Positions 13,219 to 27,001 of a DNA stretch of 64,000 bases are shown here, in pieces (the stretch's first letter is position 1; the number at the start of each line of letters is the position of its first letter). The notes below the pieces were generated by a model, which saw only the letters and a program-made list of their open reading frames with translations, did not search any database and was not told the DNA's origin. Position numbers and translations under genes: made by a program. The DNA is from Triglochin maritima (taxonomy: Eukaryota; Streptophyta; Magnoliopsida; Alismatales; Juncaginaceae): NCBI GenBank assembly GCA_963682175.1, contig OY821793.1, forward strand, positions 26,867,493 to 26,931,492, written 5' to 3'.

Positions 13219-16200
13219 CTAGTGTCCATCGCCCGACCGCCAAATCACTCCGAGATGGGTGTGCCTCGTAGATAACGCGGATGGATAGGTGGGCTCCTAA
13301 GTTCCATAAGCCATGGTTGGGCCGCCTAAAGACCACTTAGAAACCAGGTCTGAGGCTGGCCACATGCCACGCGTGGAGCTGGCCAAAGGCCACTCCGACG
13401 CCACCCTGCAGGCCAACACCAAATCGGCTGCGCCTCGAGCATCCGACCTCCAAATCGAGCGTTCTAACTTTCATTACGTAGACAATTCATCCCTCTATCT
13501 GACCCCACAATTTCAGAGCAAACGCCGAAGTATTCGGGGTCGCGCCTCCTCCAAGAAGACGTAGGTCCCTACCAGCCACGCCCCCACATCATCAGCATTC
13601 TTCATCTCATCGCGCCTCGCCCTACATACGTCTAAATCGGGCATTCTAAGAGGAGTTACCCATCCACTCCTCCTCACTATGTGCTCGGGTGCCCAAATAT
13701 TGACTAAGGCTCACCAAAGGTCCACTTAGGCCATTGCTTGGGACAAACGATGCGGCAGCTTCCACTTTGCCCGCGGGCAACACCCATGGACTTCCAAACG
13801 CGTTTTGGAAGCGAATGGGGTAGGCAACAACCGTAGGAACCCAAGCATGGGCACGAGCAACGTCCCAAAGAACCTTCCCCACGAGAAACCCCCATTCCCT
13901 TTCGGACGCGTTCGGAAGTGCACGGGAAGGCAACAACCTTGGGCAACCGAGCACGTCGAAGAGCAACGTCCACAGGCACCCTGGTCTTTGCCCACGAGAA
14001 ACCCCCATTTCACCTACAAGTGCGTTTTCACTTCCAAACGTGTTTTGGAAGCGAATGCCGCAGGCCACTGCCGCGAGTACACACTAGGCCCTAGCGTGGC
14101 GCTGACATGCCAACTATGACAACACTAGCCTAGTGTCCATCGCCCGACCGCCAAATCACTCCGAGATGGGTGCGCCTCGTAGAAAACGCGGATGGATATG
14201 TGGGGTCCTAAGTTCCATAAACCGTGGTTGGGACGCCTAAAGACCACTTAGAAACTAGGTGTGGGGCTGGCCACATGCCACGCGTGGAGCTGGCCAAAGG
14301 CCACTCGGTCGCCACCCTGTAGGCAACACCAAATCGGCTGCGCCTCGAGCATCCGAGCTCCAAATTGAGTGTTCTAACTTGCATCACGTAGACCATTCAT
14401 CCCTCTATCTGCCCCTAAAATTTCAGAGCAAACGCCCAAGTATTCGGGGTCGCTCGTCTTCCAAGAAGACGTAGCTCCCTACCAGCCACGCCCCCACACC
14501 ATCAGCATTCTTCATCTCATCGCGCCTAGGCCTACATACATCTAAATCGGGCATTCTAAGAGGAGTTACCCATCCACTCCTCCTCACTATGTGCTCAGGT
14601 GCCCAAATATAGACTAAGGCTGACCTAAGGTCCACTCAGGCCATTGCTTGGGACAAACGATGCGGCAGCTTCCACTTTGCCCGCGGGCAACACCCATGGA
14701 CTTCCAAACGCGTTTTGGAAGCGAATGGGGTAGGCAAAAACCATGGGAACCCAAGCATGGGCACGAGCAATGTCCCAAAGAACTTTCCCCACGAGAAACC
14801 CCCATTCCCTTCCGGACGCCTTCGGAAGTGCACGGGAAGGCAACAACCTTGGGCAACCGAGCACTTCGAAAAACAACGTTCACAGGCACCTTGGTCTTTG
14901 CCCACGAGCAACCCTCATTTCACCTACAAGTGCGCTTTCACTTCCAAATGTGTTTTGGAAGCGAATGCCGCAGGCCACTGCCGCGAGCACACACTAGGCC
15001 CTAGTGTGGCACTGACATGCCAACTATGACAACACTAGGCTAGTGTCCATCGTCCGACCGCCAAGTCACTCCGAGATGGGTGCGCCTCGTAGATAACGCG
15101 GATGGATATGTGGTGTCCTAAGTTCCATAAGCCATGGTTGGTCCGCCTAAAGAACACTTAGAAACTAGGTGTGGGGCTGGCCACATGCCACACGTGGAGC
15201 TGGCCAAAGGCCACTCCGTCGCCACCCTGCAGGCCAACACCAAATCGGCTGCGCCTCGAGCATCCGACCTCCAAATCGAGCGTTCTAACTTGCATTACGT
15301 AGACAATTCATCCCTCTATCTGCCCCTCGAATTTCAGAGCAAACGCACAAGTATTAGGGGTCGCGCATCCACCAAGAAGACGTAGCTCCCTACCAGCCAC
15401 GCTCCCACATCATCAGCATTCTTCATCTCATCGCGCCTCGCCCTACATACGTCTAAATCGGGCATTCTAAGAGGAGTTACCCATCCACTCCTCCTCACTA
15501 TGTCCTCGGGTGCCCAAATATAGACTAAGGCTGACCTAAGGTCCACTCAGGCCATTGCTTGGGACAAACGATGCGGCAGCTTCCACTTTGCCCGCGGGCA
15601 ACACCCATGGACTTCCAAACGCGTTTTGGAAGCGAATGGGGTAGGCAACAACCATGGGAACCCAAGCATGGGCACGAGCAACGTCCCAAAGAACTTTCCC
15701 CACAAGAAACCCCCATTCCCTTCCAGACGCCTTCGGAAGTGCACGGGAAGGCAACAACCTTGGGCAACCGAGCACGTCGAAGAGCAACGTCCACAGGCAC
15801 CTTGGTCTTTGCCCACGAGCAACCCCCATTTCACCTACAAGTGCGCTTTCACTTCCAAACATGTTTTGGAAGCGAATGCCTTAGGCAACTGCCGCGAGCA
15901 CACACTAGGCCCTTGCGTGGCGCAGACATGCCAACTATGACAAGACTAGGCTAGTGTCCATCGCCCGACCGCCAAATCACTCCGAGATGGGTGCGCCTCG
16001 TAGATAACTCGGATGGATATGTGGGGTCCTAAGTTCCATAAGCCGTGGTTGGGACGCCTAAAGACCAATTAGAAACTAGGTGTGGGGCTGGCCACATGCC
16101 ACGGGTGGAGCTGGCCAAAGGCCACTCCGTCGCCACCCTGCAGGCCAACACCAAATCTGCTGCGCCTCGAGCATCCGACCTCCAAATCGAGCGTTCTAAC

Positions 16201-16740
16201 TTGCATTACGTAGACAATTCATCCCTCTATCTGCCCCTAAAATTTCAGAGCAAACTCCCAAGTATTCGTGGTCGCGCCTCCTCCAAGAAGACGTAGCTCC
16301 CTACCAGCCACGCCCCCACATCATCAGCATTCTTCATCTCATCGCGCCTAGCCCTACATACGTCTAGATCGGGCATTCTAAGAGGAGTTACCCATCCACT
16401 CCTCCTCACTATGTGCTTGGGTGCCCAAATATAGACTAAGGCTCACCTAAGGTCCACTCAGGCCATTGCTTGGGACAAACGATGCGGCAGCTTCCACTTT
16501 GCCCGCGGGCAACACCCATGGACTTTTAAACGCGTTTTGGAAGCGAATGGGGTAGGCAATAACCGTGGGAACCCAAGCATGGGCACGAGCAACGTCCCAA
16601 AGAACTTTCCCCACGAGAAACCCCCATTCCCTTCCGGACGCCTTCGGAAGTGCACGGGAAGGCAACAACCTTGGGCAACCGAGCACGTCGAAGAGCAACG
16701 TCCACAGGCACCTTGGTCTTTGCCCACGAGCAACCCCCAT

Positions 16741-18777
16741 TTCACCTGCAAGTGCGCTTTCACTTCGAAACGTGTTTTAGAAGTGAATGTCGTAGGCCAC
16801 TGCTGCGAGCACACACTAGGCCCTAGCGTGGCGCTGACATGCCAACTATGACAACACTAGGCTAGTGTTCATCGCCCGACCGCCAAATCACTCTGAGATG
16901 GGTGCGCCTCGTAGATAACGCGGATGGATATGTGGGGTCCTAAGTTCCATAAGCCGTGGTTGGGCCACCTAAAGACCACTTAGAAACTAGGTGTGGGGCT
17001 GGCCACATGCCACGCGTGGAGCTGGCCAAAGGCCACTCCGTCGCCACCCTGCAGGCCAACACCAAATCGGCTTCGCCTCGAGCATCCGACCTCCAAATCG
17101 AGCGTTCTAACTTGCATTACGTAGAAAAATCATCCCTCTATCTGCGCCAAAAATGTCAGAGCAAACACCCAAGTATTCGGGGTCGCGCCTCCTCCAAGAA
17201 GACGTAGCTCCCTACCAGCCACGCCCCCACATCATCTGCATTCTTCATCTTATCGCGCATCGCCCTACGTACGTCTAAATTGGGCATTCTAAGAGGAGTT
17301 ACCCATCCACTCCTCCTCACTATGTTCTCGGGTGCCCAAATATAGACTAAGGCTCACCTAAGGTCCACTCAGGCCATTGCTTGGGACAAACGATGCGGCA
17401 GCTTCCACTTTGCCCGCGGGCAACACCCATGGACTTTTAAACGCGTTTTGGAAGCGAATGGGGTAGGCAATAACCGTGGGAACCCAAGCATGGGCGCGAG
17501 CAACGTCCCAAAGAAGTTTCCCCACGAGAAACCCGCATTCCCTTCCGGACACCTTCGGAAGTGCACGGGAAGGCAACAACCTTGGGCAACCGAGCACGTC
17601 GAAGAGCAACGTCCACAGGCACCTTGGTCTTTGCCCACGAGCAACCCCCATTTCTCCTACAAGTGCGCTTTCACTTCCAAACGTGTTTTGGAAGAGAATG
17701 CCGCAGGCCACTGCCGCGAGCACACACTACGCCCTAGCGTGGCGCTGACATGCCAACTATGACAACACTAGGCTAGTGTCCATCGCCCGACCGCCAAATC
17801 ACTCCGAGATGGGCGCCTCGTAGATAACGTGGATGGATATGCGGGGTCCTAAGTTCCATAAGCCATGGTTGGGCCGCCTAAAGACCACTTAGAAACTAGG
17901 TGTGGGGCTGGCCACATGCCACGCGTGGAGCTGGCCAAAGGCTACTCCGTCGCCACCCTGCAGGCCAACACCAAATCGGCTCCGCCTCGAGCATCCGACC
18001 TGAAAATCGAGCGTTCTAACTTGCATTACGTAGAAAATTCATCCCTCTATCTTCCCCTAAAATTTTAGAGCAAACGCCCAAGTATTCGGGGTCGCGCCTC
18101 CGCCATGAAGACGTAGCTCCCTACCAGCCACGCCCCACACATCATCAGCATTCTTCATCTCATCGCGCCTGGCCCTACATACGTCTAAATCGGGCATTCT
18201 AGGAGGAGTTACCCATCCACTCCTCCTCACTATGTGCTCGGGTGCCCAAATAAAGACTAAGGCTCACCTAAGGTCCACTCAGGCCATTGCTTGGGACAAA
18301 CGATGCGGCAGCTTCCACTTTGCCCGCGGGCAACACCCATGGACTTTTAAACATGTTTTGGAAGCGAATGGGGTAGGAAACAACCGTGGGAACCCAAGCA
18401 TGGGCACGAGCAACGTCCCAAAGAACTTTCCCCACGAGAAACCCCCATTCCTTTCCGGACGCCTTCGGAAGTGCACGGGAAGGCAACAACCTTGGGCAAC
18501 CGAGCACGTCGAAGAGCAACGTCCACAGGCACCTTGGTCTTTGCCCACGAGCAACCCCCATTTCTCCTACAAGTGCGCTTTCACTTCCAAACGTGTTTTG
18601 GAAGCGAATGCCGCAGGCCACTGCCGCAAGCACACACTACGCCCTAGCGTGGCGCTGACATGCCAACTATGACAACACTAGGCTAGTGTCCATCGCCCGA
18701 CCGCCAAATCACTCCGAGATGGGTGCGCCTCGTAGATAACGTGGATGGATATGTTGGGTCCTAAGTTCCATAAGCCG
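16741..18777 (+). repeat. Segmental duplication, left copy (partner 20384-22422)
   Basis: About two monomers share a string of private variants with a segment 3643-3645 bp downstream, four monomer lengths away. Shared markers include CTTCGAAACGTGTTTTAGAAG, GTAGAAAAATCATCC, GCGCCAAAAATG, CATCTTATCGCGCATCG, GACTTTTAAACG, AAGAAGTTTCC, ACGCCCTAGCG, CCGCCATGAAGACG, AAATAAAGACTAAGG and ATATGTTGGG. The 2-bp offset change comes from a GGGCGCCTCG deletion near 17814 in this copy. Confidence 0.9.
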
Positions 18778-20383
18778 TGGTTGGGCCGCCTAAAGACCAC
18801 TTAGAAACTAGGTGTGGGGCTGTCCACATGCCACGCGTGGAGCTGGCCAAAGGCCACTCCGTCGCCACCCTGCAGGCCTACACCAAATCGGCTGCGCCTC
18901 GAGCATCCGACCTCCAAATCGAGCGTTCTAACTTGCATTACGTAGACAATGCATCCCTCTATCTGCCCCTCAAATTTCAGAGGAAACTCCCAAGTATTCG
19001 GGGTCGCGCCTCCTCCAAGAAGACGTAGCTCCCTACCATCCACGCCCCCACATCATCAGCATTCTTCATCACATCGCGCCTCGCCCTACATACGTCTAAA
19101 TCGGGCATTCTATGGGGAGTTACCCATCCCCTCCTCCTCACTACGTGCTCGGGTGCCCAAATATAGACTAAGCCTCACCTAAGGTCCACTCAGGCCATTG
19201 CTTGGGACAAACGATGCGGCAGCTTCCACTTTGCCCGCGGGCAACACCCATGGACTTCCAAACGCGTTTTGGAAGCGAATGGGGTAGGCAACAAACGTGG
19301 GAACCCAAGCATGGGCACGAGCAGCGTCCCAAAGAACTTTCCCCACGAGAAACCCCCATTCCCTTCCGGACGCGTTCGGAAGTACACGGGAAGGCAACAA
19401 CCTTGGGCAACCGAGCATGTCGAAGAGCAACGTCCACAGGCACCTTGGTCTTTGCCCACGAGCAACCTCCATTTCACCTACAAGTGCGCTTTCACTTCCA
19501 AACGTGTTTTGGAAGCGAATGCCGCAGGCCACTGCCGCGAGCACACACTAGGCCCTAGCGTGGCGTTGACATGCCAACTATGACAACACTAAGCTAGTGT
19601 CCATCGCCCGACCGTCAAATCACTCCGAGATGGGTGCATCTCGTAGATAACGCGGATGGATATGTGGGGTCCTAAGTTCCATAAACCGTGGTTGGGCCGC
19701 CTAAAGACCACTTAGAAACTAGGTGTGGGGCTGGCCACATGCCACGCGTGGAGCTGGCCAAAGGCCACTCCGTCGCCACCCTGCAGGCCAACACCAAATC
19801 GCCTGCGCCTCGAGTATCCGACCTCCAAATCGAGCGTTCTAACTTGCACCACGTAGACAATTCATCCCTCTATCTGCCCCTAAAATTTCAGAGCAAACGC
19901 CCAAGTATTTGGGGTCGCGCCTCCTCCAATAAGACGTAGCTCCCTACCAGCCACGCCCCCACATCATCAGCATTCTTCATCTCATCGCGCCTCGCCCTAC
20001 ATACATCTAAATCGGGCATTCTAAGAGGAGTTACCCATCCACTCCTCCTCACTATGTGCTCGGGTGCCCAAATATAAACTAAGGCTCACCTAAGGTCCAC
20101 TCAGGCCATTGCTTGGGACAAACGATGCGGCAGCTTCCACTTTGCCCGCGGGTAACACCCATGGACTTCCAAACGCGTTTTGGAAGCGAATGGGGTAGGC
20201 AACAACCGTGGGAACCCAAGCATGGGCACGAGCAACGTCCCAAAGAACTTTCCCCACGAGAAACCCCCATTCCCTTCCGGACGCGTTCGGAAGTGCACGG
20301 GAAGGCAACAACCTTGGGCAACCGAGCACGTCGAAGAGCAACGTCCACAGGCACCTTGGTCTTTGCCCACGAGCAACCCCCAT

Positions 20384-22422
20384 TTCACCTGCAAGTGCGC
20401 TTTCACTTCGAAACGTGTTTTAGAAGTGAATGCCGTAGGCCACTGCTGCGAGCACACACTAGGCCCTAGCGTGGCGCTGACATGCCAACTATGACAACAC
20501 TAGGCTAGTGTTCATCGCCCGACCGCCAAATCACTCCGAGATGGGTGCGCCTCGTAGATAACGCGGATGGATATGTGGGGTCCTAAGTTCCATAAGCCGT
20601 GGTTGGGCCACCTAAAGACCACTTGGAAACTAGGTGTGGGGCTGGCCACATGCCACGCGTGGAGCTGGCCAAAGGCAGCTCCGTCGCCACCCTGCAGGCC
20701 AACACCAAATCGGCTGCGCCTCGAGCATCCGACCTCCAAATCGAGCGTTCTAACTTGCATTACGTAGAAAAATCATCCCTCTATCTGCGCCAAAAATGTC
20801 AGAGCAAACACCCAAGTATTCGGGGTCGCGCCTCCTCCAAGAAGACGTAGCTCCCTACCAGCCACGCCCCCACATCATCTGCATTCTTCATCTTATCGCG
20901 CATCGCCCTACGTACGTCTAAATTGGGCATTCTAAGAGGAGTTACCCATCCACTCCTCCTCACTATGTTCTCGGATGCCCAAATATAGACTAAGGCTCAC
21001 CTAAGGTCCACTCAGGCCATTGCTTGGGACAAACGATGCGGCAGCTTCCACTTTGCCCGCGGGCAACACCCATGGACTTTTAAACGCGTTTTGGAAGCGA
21101 ATGGGGTAGGCAATAACCGTGGGAACCCAAGCATGGGCACGAGCAACGTCCCAAAGAAGTTTCCCCACGAGAAACCCGCATTCCCTTCCAGACACCTTCG
21201 GAAGTGCACGGGAAGGCAACAACCTTGGGCAACCGAGCACGTCGAAGAGCAACGTCCACAGGCACCTTGGTCTTTGCCCACGAGCAACCCCCATTTCTCC
21301 TACAAGTGCGCTTTCACTTCCAAACGTGTTTTGGAAGTGAATGCCGCAGGCCACTGCCGCGAGCACACACTACGCCCTAGCGTGGCGCTGACATGCCAAC
21401 TATGACAACACTAGGCTAGTGTCCATCGCCCGACCGCCAAATCACTCCGAGATGGGTGCGCCTCGTAGATAACGTGGATGGATATGCGGGGTCCTAAGTT
21501 CCATAAGCCATGGTTGGGCCGCCTAAAGACCACTTAGAAACTAGGTGTGGGGCTGGCCACATGCCACGCGTGGAGCTGGCCAAAGGCTACTCCGTCGCCA
21601 CCCTGCAGGCCAACACCAAATCGGCTCCGCCTCGAGCATCCGACCTGAAAATCGAGCGTTCTAACTTGCATTACGTAGAAAATTCATCCCTCTATCTTTC
21701 CCTAAAAGTTTAGAGCAAACGCCCAAGTATTCGGGGTCGCGCCTCCGCCATGAAGACGTAGCTCCCTACCAGCCACGCCCCACACATCATCAGCATTCTT
21801 CATCTCATCGCGCCTGGCCCTACATACGTCTAAATCGGGCATTCTAGGAGGAGTTACCCATCCACTCCTCCTCACTATGTGCTCGGGTGCCCAAATAAAG
21901 ACTAAGGTTCACCTAAGGTCCACTCAGGCCATTGCTTGGGAAAAACGATGCGGCAGCTTCCACTTTGCCCGCGGGCAACACCCATGGACTTTTAAACATG
22001 TTTTGGAAGCGAATGGGGTAGGAAACAACCGTGGGAACCCAAGCATGGGCACGAGCAACGTCCCAAAGAACTTTCCCCACGAGAAACCCCCATTCCTTTC
22101 CGGACGCCTTCGGAAGTGCACGGGAAGGCAACAACCTTGGGCAACCGAGCACGTCGAAGAGCAACGTCCACAAGCACCTTGGTCTTTGCCCACGAGCAAC
22201 CCCCATTTCTCCTACAAGTGCGCTTTCACTTCCAAACGTGTTTTGGAAGCGAATGCCGCAGGCCACTGCCGCAAGCACACACTACGCCCTAGCGTGGCGC
22301 TGACATGCCAACTATGACAACACTAGGCTAGTGTCCATCGCCCGACCGCCAAATCACTCCGAGATGGGTGCGCCTCGTAGATAACGTGGATGGATATGTT
22401 GGGTCCTAAGTTCCATAAGCCA
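20384..22422 (+). repeat. Segmental duplication, right copy (partner 16741-18777)
   Basis: This is the second member of the four-monomer-spaced duplication. Marker order matches the left copy. A few private differences accumulated afterwards, such as CTTTCCCTAAAAGTTTAG near 21695 against CTTCCCCTAAAATTTTAG in the left copy, GAAAAACGATGC near 21940, and CCACAAGCACC near 22168. Similarity stops near 22467, where this copy reads GGGCTGGCCAC and the left partner reads GGGCTGTCCAC. Confidence 0.9.
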
Positions 22423-23332
22423 TGGTTGGGCCGCCTAAAGACCACTTAGAAACTAGGTGTGGGGCTGGCCACATGCCACGCGTGGAGCTGGCCAAAGGCT
22501 ACTCCGTCGCCACCCTGCAGGCCAACACCAAATCGGCTGCGCCTCGAGCATCCGACCTGAAAATCGAGCGTTCTAACTTGCATTACGTAGAAAATTCATC
22601 CCTCTATCTTCCCCTAAAATTTCAGAGCAAACGCCCAAGTATTTGGGGTCGCGCCTCCTCCATGAAGACGTAGCTCTCTACCAGCCACGCCCCCACATCA
22701 TCAGCATTCTTCATGTCATCGCGCCTGGCCCTACATACATCTAAAGCGGGCATTCTAAGAGGAGCTACCCATCCACTCCTCCTCACTATGTGCTTGAGTG
22801 CCCAAATATAGACTAAGGCTCACCTAAGGTCCACTCAGGCCATTGCTTGGGACAAACGATGCGGGAGCTTCCACTTTGCCCGCGAGCAACACCCATGGAC
22901 TTCCAAACGCGTTTTGGAAGCGAATGGGTTAAGCAAAAACCGTGGGAACCCAAGCATGGGCACGAGCAACGTCCCAAATAACTTTCCCCACGAGAAACCC
23001 CCATTCCCTTCCGGACGCCTTCGGAAGTGCCCGGGAAGGCAACAACCTTGGGCAACCGAGCACGTCGAAGAGCAACGTCCACAGGCACCTTGGTCTTTGC
23101 CCACGAGCAACCCCCATTTCACCTACAAGTGCGCTTTCACTTCCAAATGTGTTTTGGAAGCGAATGCCGCAGGCCACTGCCGCGAGCACACACTAGGCCC
23201 TAGCGTGGCGCTGACATGCCAACTATGACAACACTAGGCTAGTGTCCATCGCCCGACCGCCAAATCACTCCGAGATGGGTGCGCCTCGTAGATAACGAGG
23301 ATGGATATGTGGGGTCCTAAGTTCCATAAACC

Positions 23333-24220
23333 ATGGTTGGGTCGCCTAAAGACCAATTAGGAACTAGGTGTGGGGCTGGCCACATGCCACACGTGGAGCT
23401 GGCCAAAGGCCACTCCGTCGCCACGCTGCAGGCTGACACCAAATCGACTGCTCCTCGACCATCCGACCTCCAAATCGATCTTTCTAACTTGCATTACGTA
23501 GACAATTCATCCCTCTATCTGTGCCTAAAATTTCAGAGCAAACGTCCAAGTATTCGTGGTCGCGCCTCCTCCAAGAAGAACGACATCATCAGCATTCTTC
23601 ATCACATCGCGCCTCGCACTACATACGTCTAAATCGGGCATTCTATGGGGAGTTACACATCCACTCCTCCTCACTATGTGCTCGGGTGCCCAAATATAGA
23701 CTAAGCCTCACCTAAGGTCCACTCAGGCCATTGCTTGGGACAAACGATGCGGCAGCTTCCACTTTGCCCGCGGGCAACACCCATGGACTTCCAAACGCGT
23801 TTTGGAAGCGAATGGGGTAGGCAACAAACGTGGGAACCCAAGCATGGGCACGAGCAACGTCCCAAAGAACTTTCCCCACAAGAAACCCCCATTCCCTTCC
23901 GGACGCCTTCGGAAGTGCACGGAAAGGCAACAACCTTGGGCCACCGAGCATGTCGAAGAGCAACGTCCACAGGCACCTTGGTCTTTGCCCACGAGCAACC
24001 CCCATTTCACCTACAAGTGCGCTTTCACTTCCAAACGTGTTTTGGAAGCAAATGTCGCAGGCCACTGCCGCGAGCACACACTAGGCCCTAGCGTGGCGCT
24101 GACATGCCAACTATGACAACACTAGGCTAGTGTCCATCGCCCGACCGCCAAATCACTCCGAGGTGGGTGCGCCTCGTAGATAACGTGGATGGATATGTGG
24201 GGTCCTAAGTTCCATAAACC
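23333..24220 (+). repeat. Short 888-bp monomer with unique 23-bp deletion
   Basis: Compared with neighbours, the segment GTAGCTCCCTACCAGCCACG plus the C-run after it is missing near 23580, leaving AAGAAGAACGACATCATC. No other copy shares this deletion, so it has not been amplified. This copy also has several private substitutions (GGCTGACACC, AAATCGATCTTTC, CTGTGCCTAAAA). Confidence 0.92.
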
Positions 24221-26504
24221 GTGGTTGGGCCTCCTAAAGACCACTTAGAAACTAGGTGTGGGGCTAACCACATGCCACGCGTGGAGCTGGCCAAAGGCCA
24301 CTCCGTCGCCACCCTGCAGGCCAACACCAAATCGGCTGTGCGTCGAGCATCCGACCTCCAAATAGAGCGTTCTAACTTGCATTACGTAGACAATTCATCC
24401 CTCTTTCGGCCCCTAAAATTTCGGAGGAAACGCCCAAGTATTCGGGGTCGCGCCTCCTCCAAGAAGACGTAGCTCCCTACCAGCCACGCCCCCACATCAT
24501 CAGCATTCTTCATCACATCGCGCCTCGCCCTACATACGTCTAAATCGGGCATTCTAAGGGGAGTTACCCATCCACTCCTCCTCACTACGTGCTCGGGTGC
24601 CCAAATATAGACTAAGGCTCACCTAACGTCCACTCAGGCCATTGCTTGGGACAAACGATGCGGCAGCTTCCACTTTGCCCGCGGGCAACACCCATGGACT
24701 TCCAAACGTATTTTGGAAGCGAATGGGGTAGGCAACAACCGTGGGCACCCAAGAATGGGCACGAGCAACGTCCCAAAGAACGTTCCCCACGAGAAACCCC
24801 CATTCCCTTCCGGACGCCTTCGGAAGTGCACGGGAGGGCAACAACCTTGGGCAACCTAGCACGTCGAAGAGCAACGTCCACAGGCACCTTGGTCTTTGCC
24901 CACGAGCAACCCCCATTTCACCTACAAGTGCGCTTTCATTTCCAAACGTGTTTTGGAAGCGAATGTCGCAGGCCACTGCCGCGAGCACACACTAGGCCCT
25001 AGCGTGGCGCTGACATGCCAACTATGACAACACTAGGCTAGTGTCCATCGCCCGACCGCCAAATCATTCCGAGGTGGGTGCGCCTCGTAGATAACGTGGA
25101 TGGATATGTGGGGTCCTAAGTTCCATAAACCGTGGTGGGCCGCCTAAAGACCACTTAGAAACTAGGTGTGGGGCTGTCCACATGCCACGCGTGGAGCTGG
25201 CCAAAGGCCACTCCGTCGCCACCCTGCAGGCCTACACCAAATCGGCTGCGCCTCGAGCATCCGACCTCCAAATCGAGCGTTCTAACTTGTATTACGTAGA
25301 CAATTCATCCCTCTATCTGCCCCTAAAATTTCAGAGGAAACTCCCAAGTATTCCGGGTCGCGCCTCCTCCAAGAAGACGTAGCTCCCTACCAGCCACGCC
25401 CCCACTTCATCAGCATTCTTCATCTCATCGCGCCTCGCCCTACATACATCTAAATCGGGCATACTTAGAGGAGTTACCCATCCACTCCTCCTCACTACGT
25501 GCTCGGGGGCCCAAATATAGACTAAGGCTCACCTAAGCTCCACTCAGGCCATTGCTTGGGATAAACGATGCGGCAGCTTCCACTTTGCCCGCGGGCAACA
25601 CCCATGGACTTCCAAACGCGTTTTGGAAGCGAATGGGGTAGTTAACAAACGTGGGAACCCAAGCATGGGCACGAGCAGCGTCCCAAAGAACTTTCCCCAC
25701 GAGAAACCCCCATTCCCTTCCGGACGCGTTCGGAAGTGCACGGGAAGGCAACAACCTTGGGCAACCGAGCATGTCGAAGAGCAACGTCCACAGGCACCTT
25801 GGTCTTTGCCCACGAGCAACCCCCATTTCACCTACAAGTGCGCTTTCACTTCCAAACGTGTTTTGGAAGCGAATGTCGTAGGCTACTGCCACGAGCACAT
25901 ACTAGGCCTTTGCGTGGCGCTGACACGCCAACTATGACAACACTAGGCTAGTGTCCATCGCCCGACCGCCAAATCACTCTGAGGTGGGTGCACCTCGTAG
26001 ATAACGTGGATGGATATGTGGGGTCCTAAGTTCCATAAACCGGGGTTGGGCCGCCTAAAGACCACTTAGAAACTAGGTGTGGGGCTGACCACATGCCACG
26101 CGTGGAGCTGGCCAAAGGCCACTCCGTCGCCACCCTGCAGGCCAACACCAAATCGGCTGCGCCTCGAGCATCCGACCTCCAAATCAAGAGTTCTAACTTG
26201 CATCACGTAGACAATTCATCCCTCTATCTGCCCCTAAAATTTCAGAGCAAACGCCCAAGTATTCCGGGTCGCGCCTCCTCCAAGAAGACGTAGCTCCCTA
26301 CCAGCCACGCCCCCACATCATCAGCATTCTTCATCTCATCGCGCCTCACCCTACATACATCTAAATCGGGCATTCTAAGAGGAGTTACCCATCCACTCCT
26401 CCTCACTACGTGCTCGGGGGCCCAAATATAGACTAAGGCTCACCTAACGTCCACTCAGGCCATTGCTTGGGACAAACGATGCGGCAGCTTCCACTTTGCC
26501 CGCG

Positions 26505-26509
26505 GGCAA
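26505..26509 (+). repeat. Target-site duplication GGCAA, left
   Basis: GGCAA immediately precedes the TGATTG start of the solo LTR and is repeated at 28053-28057. It is the right arm of the monomer's TTGCCCGCGGGCAA palindrome, so integration occurred inside that dyad. Confidence 0.95.
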
Positions 26510-26878
26510 TGATTGACATCATTTCATGCTCATATTTGTATGTTATATCCGTTATCTTACACCTAAGCAATGCTACGTGACTAGTTTTATGTTTAGTTTT
26601 CAGGAATAAAGAGGTTTGAAGAGAAGAGCCATGAAAGGACCCAAAAGCTGGGAAAAAGGACTGAATGGTGAGATCTAGGGACCAAGATGCAAGGGAGAAG
26701 GACCTGAATGTAAGACAGAAGGACCTAAGAGCAAAACAGAATACTCCACACCATCATGGGGAGTATTTTACCAATTCTATTCGGGTCGGAGCTCCAACAA
26801 GTCGAGTAACCGCATCAAAGACCAACAATACCAGAAAGCAAAGCCCACAACAAATTCCAACACGATCCGACAATTTTG

Positions 26879-26919
26879 GACCGCCAATTGGCGGTCTTGG
26901 ACCGCTAATTAGCGGTCCA
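26879..26919. repeat. Two adjacent palindromes in the LTR U3
   Basis: GACCGCCAATTGGCGGTC at 26879-26896 is a perfect 18-bp palindrome. It is followed at 26898-26919 by a perfect 22-bp palindrome with core CGCTAATTAGCG. The two are near-copies of each other, so this is a tandem duplication of a palindrome. They lie about 120 bp upstream of the TATA box and could be protein-binding dyads or cruciform-prone DNA. The function is not known. Confidence 0.9.
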
Positions 26920-27001
26920 TATTGCTCAGGATCCGTCGAAATTTCTCCTGGACTTGTATTAATGTTCGTTTAGGCTATTTTTGGTATTGGTTTAGTCCCA
27001 C

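Larger units (their letters stand above)
13219..23332 (+). repeat. Satellite block III, divergent 911-bp monomers
   Basis: Copies are anchored at 13313, 14224, 15134, 16045, 16956, 17865, 18777, 19688, 20599, 21510 and 22422. They have the full 42-bp segment and the ACACTAG/CTAGTGT dyad in most copies. Substitutions between neighbours are visibly more frequent than in the short block, and there are small indels: one base lost near 14320 and two near 17814. The boundary copy at 13313 is notably divergent (GATAGGTGGGCTCC, CCAGGTCTGAGGCTGG). A common variant, CGCCTTCGG in place of CGCGTTCGG at the subrepeat B head, breaks that dyad in many copies here. Confidence 0.9.
23333..26509 (+). repeat. 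Satellite block IV, left of the solo LTR
   Basis: Copies are anchored at 23333, 24221, 25132 and 26042; the last is split by the LTR insertion. The 23333 copy is only 888 bp. Near 23575-23585 the text goes from CTCCAAGAAGA almost directly to ACGACATCATC, a net loss of 23 bp. The copy at 25132 is 910 bp, with one T missing from GTGGTTGGG. The copies at 25132 and 26042 resemble those at 28501 and 29412, so a two-monomer duplication flanks the retroelement. Confidence 0.88.

Noticed and set aside
26665..26973. 102-codon open frame in the solo LTR, also at 46823-47131
   Set aside because: It starts at an ATG and is intact in both LTRs, but it lies in U3 upstream of the TATA box and runs through the palindromes. 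The LTRs are so similar that its survival is not evidence of selection, and no known domain is recognisable.
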